DNA of 12,806 nt from Acidobacteriota bacterium (GTDB taxonomy: Bacteria > Acidobacteriota > Terriglobia > Terriglobales > Acidobacteriaceae): the NCBI GenBank assembly GCA_003225655.1, contig QIAW01000281.1, positions 1-12,806 on the forward strand. Reading direction: 5' to 3'. The translations under genes and the position numbers were made by a program. The notes beneath the pieces were generated by a model that was not told the DNA's origin, ran no database searches, and saw only the letters and a program-made list of their open reading frames with translations. Positions 6,658 through 12,306 of the stretch are shown piece by piece (position 1 is the first letter of the stretch; every line of letters begins with the position of its first letter).

Positions 6658-9027
6658 CGTCAACGTCTTTCCCGTCTTCAACGTGTACTGAATCCGATCC
6701 TGCGTTTTCTTCTCACCGCACAGCGACTTGAACCCTTCGCGTTCCAGGTCGAGCAGATATTGCTCGCTCACCGGAGTCCCCGGCGAAACGTTTCCGCCGC
6801 ACAGCACCTCAGCGACTTTGTTGCCGATTTTCACCTCGTGGTCGCTGATGTACTCGCCCTGGCGCATGAGATAAACGCCCAGTTTGAGCGTGGCAAAAAT
6901 GTTTTCACCAGGAGCGGGAACATCGCTGCGCGGAACCGGAGCCTTGTAGCCGCTGCGTACCAACTCCAGCGCGCGTGCTTTGGCGTCGGTGAGCACCCGT
7001 TCGCGGTTCATGGTGACCTCATCGCCGCTGGAGAGGAAGCCATATCCTCGGGCTTCTTCTGCTGAAGTCGAAACCTTGCCCATGGCAATGGTCTCAAAGG
7101 CGCGCTTCATGGCTTCCATTACTTCCACGGATTCTCCCCGTCCCTCTGGCCTGATCGATCTGGCCGCATCCACGGCGCGCAGCGTCATCTCTTTGCAATG
7201 CGGCTGGCGCAATGCACCGTGCAGAGCGATCTCGCAGCCGCCGCCCAGAGCCATGCCAAAGGGCGCGACCACGACGGGCTTGGGAGAAAACTTAATGGCC
7301 TGGGTCATCCCTTGAAAGCTGCGGATCATGAGATCAATATCGTCCCATTCACCTTCCTGTACCGCCATCAGCAGCATCATGATGTTTGCGCCCACGGAAA
7401 AGTGCTGTGCGTCATTACTGATGACGAAGGCGTCGAAGTTGTCGCCTGGCCCGGGTCCTGAACCTGGCTTCAAAGTCTGCGTTACAAGCTGAACAATGTC
7501 GCCGCCCAACGCATTCATCTTGGAATGGAACTCAATACAGCCAACGCCGTTACCCAAATCCACCAGCGAAGCGCCGGCATTTTTCTTCACGATGGCATTT
7601 GGTTTCTTTTTGGCGACTTCGACCGACCAAACGCCCTGTGAGACTTCCACCGGCTCGTAGTTGCCGGTCTTCAGATCAAAGTAACAGCGCCCCGAGTTTG
7701 CTTCAGGCGCGTCAATGTACCAGGATTTCTTGCCGCTGCTCAGCAGCTTTTCCACATTGGCCGCGACCGGACGCCCCTCTTTCTTCATGCGGGCAACGGT
7801 TTGCTCCACTCCGGCGGCGTCCCAAAGTTCGAAGGGGCCGAGCTCCCAGTTGAAGCCCAGCTTCATCGCCCGGTCAATCTCTACAATGGAATCCGAGATT
7901 TCGCCGATACGATTGGCGGCGTAGGTCCAGAGATCGGGAAGCGTGGCCCACATGAACTGCGCGGCTTTATCTTTGGCTGGGTCGCCACCCAGCAGCATGC
8001 GCAACCGCTCAGGCGTGGATTCGACGTTCTTGGCCATATCCAGCGCCGCGAACCGCGGCTTCTGGCGCTCGCGGTATTCCAGCGTCTTCCAATCGAGCCC
8101 CAGACGCTGCTCGCCTTCGGCGGTCTTCTTCTTTTTGTAGAAGCCGCCGCTGGTCTTGTCGCCCAGCATCTTGCGCTCCAGCATCTGGTTGAAGAACGCG
8201 GGCAGCTTTAATTCCGAGCGCTCGTCTTTGATATTTGTGGTCATGTTGCTGACCACGTGGCCCAGAATGTCGAGGCCGACCAAATCAATCGTGCGGAAGG
8301 TGGCCGACTTGGGCCAGCCCACCGAGGCGCCGGTCAGCGCGTCGATCTCTTCGATGCTGAGGTCCATTTCCTGCATCACGCGCATGACGTTGAGTACGGA
8401 AAAAGTGCCAATGCGGTTGCCGATAAAGTTGGGCGTGTCTTTGGCATAGACCACGCCCTTGCCCAGCCGGACGTCGCAGAAATGCGCAATGGCTTCCATG
8501 GAGGTGCGGTCGGCGTCAGGCGTCGGGATCAGCTCCAGCAGCCGCATATAGCGCGGCGGATTGAAGAAGTGCGTGCCAAACCAGTTGCGGCGAAGGTCTT
8601 CGGAAAATCCCTCGACAATCTTGCCTACCGGCAAACCGCTGGTGTTGGTGGTGATGATCGTCCCCGGACGGCGCACCGCCTCGACCTTCTTAAGCAGCTC
8701 ACGCTTGATGTCCAGGCGTTCGACCACGGCTTCGATGATCCAATCCGCATCGCCCAGCAGTTTTAGGTCGTCCTCAAAATTTCCGATGGTGACCAGCCGC
8801 GCCAGCGAGGGATCAAAAAATGCCGCCGGTTTTGATTTTTTCGCCGCTTCCAGTCCCGCAGCGGCAATGGCGTTGCGCTTTGTGCGGTCAGCACCGCCTG
8901 CCGCCGCATCGGGAGGGACAATATCCAGCAGATAGCAGGGAACACCGGCATTGGCCAGGTGAGCGGCAATGCGCGCGCCCATGGTTCCCGCACCCAGAAC
9001 TGCGACTTTATGAATTCGTTTGTGCAT
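6652..9027 (-). CDS. fadN: 3-hydroxyacyl-CoA dehydrogenase/enoyl-CoA hydratase with internal deletion in the hydratase domain
   Basis: Bifunctional beta-oxidation enzyme of the FadN (YusL) type, with dehydrogenase before hydratase, 791 residues. The NAD-binding fold begins at VAVLGAGTMG (GxGxxG at 12-17). The dehydrogenase catalytic histidine is H153 in FGTHFFNPPRYMRLLELIP. A C-terminal dehydrogenase domain covers about 195-300 and a second copy about 335-400. The crotonase-type hydratase domain runs from about 480 to 690, with NFSVGAN-like HFSVGANIMMLL and the first catalytic glutamate E599 in GGGCEIAL. After RQPH (H610) the sequence jumps to CKEMTLRAVDA. In FadN-type proteins about 20 residues of the form AELYMGLVEVGVGLLPGGGG lie between these points and carry the second catalytic glutamate. 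The junction is at 7197/7198 and stays in frame. The dehydrogenase half should still work but the hydratase half probably does not. The ATG at 9027 has only a weak ribosome binding site. The stop comes from the downstream repeat. Confidence 0.92.
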   Translation of the reverse strand: MHKRIHKVAVLGAGTMGARIAAHLANAGVPCYLLDIVPPDAAAGGADRTKRNAIAAAGLEAAKKSKPAAFFDPSLARLVTIGNFEDDLKLLGDADWIIEAVVERLDIKRELLKKVEAVRRPGTIITTNTSGLPVGKIVEGFSEDLRRNWFGTHFFNPPRYMRLLELIPTPDADRTSMEAIAHFCDVRLGKGVVYAKDTPNFIGNRIGTFSVLNVMRVMQEMDLSIEEIDALTGASVGWPKSATFRTIDLVGLDILGHVVSNMTTNIKDERSELKLPAFFNQMLERKMLGDKTSGGFYKKKKTAEGEQRLGLDWKTLEYRERQKPRFAALDMAKNVESTPERLRMLLGGDPAKDKAAQFMWATLPDLWTYAANRIGEISDSIVEIDRAMKLGFNWELGPFELWDAAGVEQTVARMKKEGRPVAANVEKLLSSGKKSWYIDAPEANSGRCYFDLKTGNYEPVEVSQGVWSVEVAKKKPNAIVKKNAGASLVDLGNGVGCIEFHSKMNALGGDIVQLVTQTLKPGSGPGPGDNFDAFVISNDAQHFSVGANIMMLLMAVQEGEWDDIDLMIRSFQGMTQAIKFSPKPVVVAPFGMALGGGCEIALHGALRQPHCKEMTLRAVDAARSIRPEGRGESVEVMEAMKRAFETIAMGKVSTSAEEARGYGFLSSGDEVTMNRERVLTDAKARALELVRSGYKAPVPRSDVPAPGENIFATLKLGVYLMRQGEYISDHEVKIGNKVAEVLCGGNVSPGTPVSEQYLLDLEREGFKSLCGEKKTQDRIQYTLKTGKTLTN

Positions 9028-9317
9028 GCTTGCTCGTGCCTATTATTCAGGTTTTTTGATTCAAGACAGCGGGACACCCTGCATTCGACGACATGAAAGC
9101 TCTTCGGTTATGCCGCGGCGAAATCTTAACAGGTTTGAATGAATTCGAGATAAAGAGTGCGGGATATACCGCGGCCTCGCGCTCCACCCATATCAGGCTG
9201 CCGCGAAACCCGCCGCGCGATGCCCTGAAGCCGACTTTCATCATGAAAAGAAAGGCGCAGGCTGAATAAAGTGGGGTAGGAATAGCTCCAGTCTGCACCC
9301 CGGTATTATTTGAATAG
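9028..9317 (-). other. Long untranslated leader of the fad operon
   Basis: About 285 bases separate the fad promoter from the fadN ATG. I see no convincing gene. An open frame at 9047-9322 begins inside the -10 box, so its start codon would not be transcribed, and its sequence looks like chance coding. Features noted are palindromic CCGCGG sites at 9113-9118 and 9169-9174 and one TGAATGA half-site at 9136-9142 that resembles half of the operator at 9323. No known riboswitch was recognised. The leader could carry post-transcriptional control or simply be decayed sequence. Confidence 0.45.
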
Positions 9318-9347
9318 ATCATACTGAATGAATGCTCATTCAGTCAA
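9318..9347 (-). promoter_or_regulatory. Sigma70-type promoter of the fad operon
   Basis: Read on the minus strand: -35 TTGACT (plus-strand 9342-9347), an 18-base spacer, and -10 TATGAT (9318-9323). Both boxes match consensus at 5 of 6 positions. Transcription would begin near 9311 and run into fadN. The spacer is almost entirely filled by the palindrome at 9323-9344. Confidence 0.78.
9323..9344. promoter_or_regulatory. FadR (TetR-family)-like operator overlapping the fad promoter
   Basis: A perfect palindrome with 9-base arms, ACTGAATGA and TCATTCAGT, and a 4-base centre, ATGC. The core TGAATGA-N4-TCATTCA matches the operator I recall for Bacillus subtilis FadR (YsiA), TGAATGA-NTAN-TCATTCA. 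That repressor controls fadNAE and related operons and is released by long-chain acyl-CoA. The site covers the whole promoter spacer and touches both boxes, so a bound repressor would block RNA polymerase. No fadR gene lies in the window. Confidence 0.8.
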
Positions 9348-9384
9348 GAAAGTCATTTTTGTGAGAAGTGGAGTTGGGAGCCGT

Positions 9385-9418
9385 TTTTCCCTGCGCGTCT
9401 CCGCACTTCCGCGGTGAA
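9385..9418. repeat. Degenerate repeat module behind the VIT gene
   Basis: The plus strand reads CCCTGCGCGTCTCCGCACTT then CCGCGGTGAAAAC. It resembles the CTCCGCGCCTCCGTGTCTCC module at 4936-4955 and ends about 15 bases from the VIT-family stop. The spacer from 9348 to 9433 shows nothing else. Confidence 0.5.
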
Positions 9419-9433
9419 AACTTGTTTGATATC

Positions 9434-10153
9434 CTACGGCGAAATCAGCCGTGCCAGTCCAAAAGCCGCAGCCGCAGCCACGCTTCCGATGGCCACTGTC
9501 TCCAGCGCACTGCGTAGTGCGCGAGCACCGGTAAAGCGCCCTTTGATATAGCCGAAGGCGCCCAGGGCAACGAGGGTGACCGCGATGGAAAACCATAGAG
9601 CTGTGTGGGCATCGCGAATCAGCATGTAGGGGGCGAGCGGAATCAATCCTCCGACGACATATGAAGCTGCAATGGTCACTGCGCTTTGCAGAGCGCGCTT
9701 GGGCTCCGGCTTTTCCAGGCCCAGCTCAAAGCGCATCATGAAGTCAACCCAGGCTTCCGGATGCTGCTTGAGTGCCTCCACCAGTGTCGCGCTCTCTTGG
9801 GGTTTTACCCCGTAGGCTTCAAAGATCTCTGTGATCTCATCGGCCTCGACCGTGGGCTTCTCCCGGACCTCGGTCTGCTCGCGAATCCGTTCATTGGCAT
9901 AATGCTCGGCATCGCTGCGCGCAGCCAGGTAGCCACCCAATCCCATGGCGATGGAACCGGCGGCAATTTCCGCCAGCCCCGCTACCACCACCAGCCTGCT
10001 GGCTACGATGGCGCCGGTCAGTCCCGCGGCCAGGGCAAAAGGAACCGTCAGGCCATCGGACATTCCAATGACTACGTCGCGGACTTTTTCTCCGCCGGTA
10101 AAATGGCGCTCTACATGATGCGGCGTTTCCATGACGTGCTCCTGTGCTGGCAT
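9434..10153 (-). CDS. VIT1/CCC1-family membrane transporter (putative iron/manganese)
   Basis: Integral membrane protein of 239 residues in the VIT1/CCC1 family, whose members move Fe2+ or Mn2+ out of the cytoplasm. Five hydrophobic segments are visible at about 27-50, 53-76, 157-180, 185-205 and 218-238. The first begins with the family signature VIGMSDGLTVPFALAAGLTG (D33 in the pore-lining position). The second contains EIAAGSIAMGLGGYLAARSD. Between helices 2 and 3 lies a polar region (about 80-150) rich in Glu and Asp, the position of the cytosolic metal-binding domain in plant VIT1. I chose the ATG at 10153 because GCGAGGAG precedes it at 6-base spacing; a longer frame to 10231 has no such site. 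A second ATG at 10132 also has CAGGAG at 6 bases. No ferritin-like domain is fused. Metal specificity cannot be read from the sequence. Confidence 0.9.
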   Translation of the reverse strand: MPAQEHVMETPHHVERHFTGGEKVRDVVIGMSDGLTVPFALAAGLTGAIVASRLVVVAGLAEIAAGSIAMGLGGYLAARSDAEHYANERIREQTEVREKPTVEADEITEIFEAYGVKPQESATLVEALKQHPEAWVDFMMRFELGLEKPEPKRALQSAVTIAASYVVGGLIPLAPYMLIRDAHTALWFSIAVTLVALGAFGYIKGRFTGARALRSALETVAIGSVAAAAAFGLARLISP

Positions 10154-10158
10154 ACGAT

Positions 10159-10166
10159 GCTCCTCG
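10159..10166 (-). promoter_or_regulatory. Ribosome binding site deciding the VIT-family start
   Basis: On the minus strand GAGGAG stands 6 bases ahead of the ATG at 10153 and settles the start against the longer open frame. A second site, CAGGAG, lies inside the first codons, 6 bases ahead of the ATG at 10132. Confidence 0.65.
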
Positions 10167-10178
10167 CATGAGCCCTTG

Positions 10179-10207
10179 GTTATAGCAGCGGGCCGCGCCG
10201 GCTGCAA
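10179..10207 (-). promoter_or_regulatory. Possible promoter of the VIT-family gene
   Basis: Minus strand: TTGCAG (10202-10207), a 17-base GC-rich spacer, and TATAAC (10179-10184). The -10 box matches 5 of 6 positions but the -35 box only 3 of 6. The predicted transcript would have a short leader of about 20 bases ending in the strong ribosome binding site. Tentative. Confidence 0.35.
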
Positions 10208-10225
10208 CTGTTTCAAGTCTTTCCT

Positions 10226-10365
10226 CACCACGGAGAAAATTGAATCATTGATTCATCGGATCATTGAATCATTGAAAATTCAGAAATGATTCATGCAAAG
10301 CAAATAAATTGGGCGGAATGAAACAATGGCCTGATGACTCAATGATTAAATGACCCAATTCTCCG
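10226..10365. repeat. Paired AT-rich 8-base-period arrays
   Basis: On the plus strand the left part (10238-10280) divides into ATTGAATC, ATTGATTC, ATCGGATC, ATTGAATC and ATTGAAAA. The right part (10323-10361) divides into CAATGGCC, TGATGACT, CAATGATT, AAATGACC and CAATT. The ends are inverted copies: CCACGGAGAA at the left against TTCTCCGT at the right (10360-10367). The whole element looks like two arrays facing each other around about 40 bases of AT-rich DNA. Both halves share 12-13 base words with the array at 6594-6657. Confidence 0.7.
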
Positions 10366-10368
10366 TAA

Positions 10369-10426
10369 CCTTTGCTTTCCTTTGTGCCCTTCGTGGTTAA
10401 GCTTCCTTTGTGGTTAAACTTTCTAG
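10369..10426. repeat. GTGGTTAA-family repeat at the end of the NTF2-like gene
   Basis: Begins CCTTTGCTTTCCTTTGTGCC and continues CTTCGTGGTTAAGCTT and CCTTTGTGGTTAAAC. It is closely related to 4976-5030. On the minus strand it encodes the last residues (LTTKEA) and the TAA stop (10397-10399) of the gene that ends here. Confidence 0.8.
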
Positions 10427-10792
10427 CGGCGTCGCCTGGTGAAAAATCACGCGCCATGTGCCGTTGCGTTCAACCCAGGTTGAACTACGATAGCTCAGAT
10501 TGGAATATTCCTCTCCCTTATAGCGGCGCTTAACCGTGGCGATGTAGGTGAGCACCACGCAGGTTGCGTCAATGGGCAGGAGCCGGAAGCGTTCGAGCGA
10601 GTAATCAAGCACATGCACAAATTTAAGTCGATCGAGTATCTGGCTTTTTGAATAAAGCTGGCCGCTGCCGCCAATTTCATGAAATCCATGCGCGAGTGCA
10701 GCTTCAACTGCGGGAAAGTCGCGGCGCTTCTGAGCGGCAAGGATATTCCGTTCTTTGGCGATAAGCTTGTCTTCGAGCTCTTTGCTAATCAT
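10397..10792 (-). CDS. NTF2-like / DUF4440-type protein
   Basis: Small soluble protein of 131 residues with the appearance of the DUF4440/SnoaL-like branch of the NTF2 fold. It has an N-terminal helix (ELEDKLIAKERNILAAQKRRDFPAVEAALA) and the HGFHEIGGSGQLYSKSQILDRL segment at about 35-56. A series of predicted beta strands ends in SSTWVERNGTWRVIFHQATPL (104-123), where the pattern W-x-x-R/E-N-G-x-W-x-x-x-F-H-Q is typical. Members are found as pocket-type binding proteins or in enzymes, so no reaction can be assigned. The ATG at 10792 has only a weak ribosome binding site (GGAA). The C-terminal LTTKEA and the stop codon are encoded by a dispersed repeat, so the original C-terminus has been replaced or extended. 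No convincing operon partner; the GNAT gene ends 90 bases upstream. Confidence 0.82.
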   Translation of the reverse strand: MISKELEDKLIAKERNILAAQKRRDFPAVEAALAHGFHEIGGSGQLYSKSQILDRLKFVHVLDYSLERFRLLPIDATCVVLTYIATVKRRYKGEEYSNLSYRSSTWVERNGTWRVIFHQATPLESLTTKEA

Positions 10793-10816
10793 ATTGGGTT
10801 CCGAACCGTGATGTGT

Positions 10817-10840
10817 AGAGACGTAGCTTGCTGCGTCTCT
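10817..10840. repeat. Short perfect hairpin of a dispersed-repeat kind
   Basis: AGAGACGTAGC and GCTGCGTCTCT form an 11-bp stem with one G-T pair around a TT loop. It lies between the GNAT and NTF2-like genes. The unit resembles the GTAGAGACGYAGC hairpins I recall from Acidobacteriota spacers. It has no T-tract on the minus strand, so it is not a typical terminator. Confidence 0.65.
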
Positions 10841-10866
10841 ATCCTGAAAATAGTATCCTGAAAATA
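10840..10866. repeat. 13-base tandem duplication
   Basis: TATCCTGAAAATA occurs at 10840-10852 and again at 10854-10866, separated by one G. It directly abuts the hairpin at 10817-10840 and lies 16 bases past the GNAT stop. Confidence 0.8.
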
Positions 10867-10882
10867 ATCACGCCGAATTCTG

Positions 10883-11380
10883 TCACAGTGCCTTCGACAT
10901 GGTGATGCCGTGACATTCCGCTCCATCTTTCAATGGCCGTGAGGTGCGGAATTCCTCTCTGCCGGTCTCGACGTATCCAAGCTTACGGTAGAACGGCGGA
11001 AGGTCCGTGCGCAGGGACAGCACAACGATATCCACGTGCTTGCACCTATGCTGGCGGCAATGCTTCTCGGCGGCTTCGACCATTCGTCGTCCTAATCCAG
11101 TGCCCTGCTGCCGGGGATCAATCGCCAGCATGCCGAAGTATCCGCGCTCCCCGCGCACTTCGAGATAGACGGTGGCCACAACATGGCCTGCACGGTCTTC
11201 AGCGACCAGGAAGTCGCCCTTGCGCATCATCTCCGCCATACGCTCTTCGTCGGTGCGGGTGCCGTCAAGAAAAGTCTCGATGGCAAAAGCGGCGTTGACC
11301 ACCGGGATCATCGCCGGCATGTCGGCTGCAGTTGCGGTACGGATGCGAACGGGAGAAATCGAATCTGAGATAGTGAGCAT
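10883..11380 (-). CDS. GNAT-family N-acetyltransferase
   Basis: Acetyl-CoA-dependent N-acetyltransferase fold, 165 residues, cytoplasmic. After VRIRTATAADMPAMIPVVNAAF (helix 1 region, 11-32) comes the core strand FGMLAIDPR (82-90). This is followed by the acetyl-CoA pyrophosphate loop QQGTGLG (91-97) and helix GRRMVEAAEKHCRQ. The C-terminal FYRKLGYVETG (130-140) is the usual motif B. The substrate is not evident. The ATG at 11380 has no clear ribosome binding site, but the gene starts 17 bases after the stop of the upstream ATPase gene, so the two are probably one transcript. Nothing looks truncated. Confidence 0.9.
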   Translation of the reverse strand: MLTISDSISPVRIRTATAADMPAMIPVVNAAFAIETFLDGTRTDEERMAEMMRKGDFLVAEDRAGHVVATVYLEVRGERGYFGMLAIDPRQQGTGLGRRMVEAAEKHCRQHRCKHVDIVVLSLRTDLPPFYRKLGYVETGREEFRTSRPLKDGAECHGITMSKAL

Positions 11381-11397
11381 TTAGCGTATCAAGCGCA

Positions 11398-12186
11398 TTA
11401 CTTAGCTTTTTCTTTAAACAGCGATGGCGTTTCTTTAAACACCTCGTCCAGGAAGTTTTCCCGATAGTTCAGAAATCGCCGCACAATTTGCAGCGGAGCC
11501 GTCTCCTCATAAGTGATCTCATGGATTCGTCCATCATCGAATGACAGGATCTGCGCACCAGGATATCCAAGAAGCACGGGCGAATGGCTCGAAATAATGA
11601 ATTGTGCGTCTTTGTGCTTGCGGAGCACGTCGTGGATCAGTATCAGAAAAGCCAACTGCCGCTGTGGTGAGAGCGCCGCCTCTGGTTCATCCAGCAGAAA
11701 CAAGCCGTTGCGCCGGAACTTAAGCTCAAGCAGCGTAAAGAACGTCTCGCCGTGTGAGCGGGTATGCAGACTTCGGCTGCCATAGTAAGTGCTGATCGGA
11801 GGGGCAGGGGCAGGTTCCTTGTCGAGGTTGTCTATATGCGAAGCAACATTGAAAAAGCTCTCTGCCCGCAAGAAGAATCCAGCCCCGGTCCGCTTGTCGA
11901 ACGAAAGTCGCAGTGCCCGTCTGAGCGGATCAATGGAATGATTACTCTCGGTGGAGTCGTTCGAGAAGTTGCGGTTTCCACCCTCAGGTCCGAAGCCATA
12001 GTGCGCCGCGATTGCCTCGAGCAGTGTGGATTTTCCCGTACCATTTTCTCCTGCGAGGAAACAGATTCGCGAATGAAGACTGAGTTCTTTGAGATGATTG
12101 ATGGTGGGAATTGAGAACGGATAACTCGTCCAATCCTGCACCCGCTCGCGAAGCATTGTGATCTTCTTCAGCACCGCAACCACCAT
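11398..12186 (-). CDS. Compact ABC-type ATPase (predicted ATPase, AAA_21/COG3910-like)
   Basis: Soluble ATPase of 262 residues with an SMC/ABC-type nucleotide-binding domain and no membrane part. Walker A is GENGTGKST (46-54). The ABC signature region is YYGSRSLHTRSHGETF, with SHGE at 144-147. Walker B is FLLDEPEAALS (163-173) with the catalytic glutamate E167, and the switch histidine lies in IISSHSP (198-203). The insert between Walker A and the signature is short, about 90 residues, so there is no coiled-coil arm as in SMC or Rad50 and no nuclease domain as in OLD proteins. AGGA lies just ahead of the ATG at 12186. It heads a pair with the GNAT gene. Stand-alone ATPases of this kind occur as uncharacterised housekeeping-like proteins and also in defence modules; context here does not decide. 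Confidence 0.85.
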   Translation of the reverse strand: MVVAVLKKITMLRERVQDWTSYPFSIPTINHLKELSLHSRICFLAGENGTGKSTLLEAIAAHYGFGPEGGNRNFSNDSTESNHSIDPLRRALRLSFDKRTGAGFFLRAESFFNVASHIDNLDKEPAPAPPISTYYGSRSLHTRSHGETFFTLLELKFRRNGLFLLDEPEAALSPQRQLAFLILIHDVLRKHKDAQFIISSHSPVLLGYPGAQILSFDDGRIHEITYEETAPLQIVRRFLNYRENFLDEVFKETPSLFKEKAK

Positions 12187-12306
12187 TTTCCTGCAAGTTA
12201 CTTTAGAGATGACGCGAGTTTAACACCAGTATCTCCACGGCAACGAGATTCACGTTGCCTGAGCCTGTAGTGCCCGTTTCATCCCTCTTTGCAGTAAACT
12301 GTAACT
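12187..12306. promoter_or_regulatory. Divergent spacer with a 7-base palindrome
   Basis: Between the ATPase gene (-) and the MFS gene (+) lies GGCAACG (12239-12245), a 7-base centre AGATTCA, and CGTTGCC (12253-12259). This is a perfect 7-bp inverted repeat that could be an operator for one or both genes, or a hairpin in the leader. I see no convincing -35/-10 pair for either direction. Confidence 0.4.

Noticed and set aside
9047..9322. Possible 91-codon gene between the fad promoter and fadN
   Set aside because: Its start codon overlaps the -10 box, there is no ribosome binding site and the product has no recognisable pattern.
10226..10430. CRISPR array
   Set aside because: Units are about 8 bases and degenerate, with no constant 25-40 base repeat, no unique spacers and no cas genes.
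11398..12186. ABC importer or OLD-type defence nuclease
   Set aside because: There is no permease or binding-protein gene nearby, and the protein ends soon after the switch histidine, leaving no room for a TOPRIM nuclease domain.
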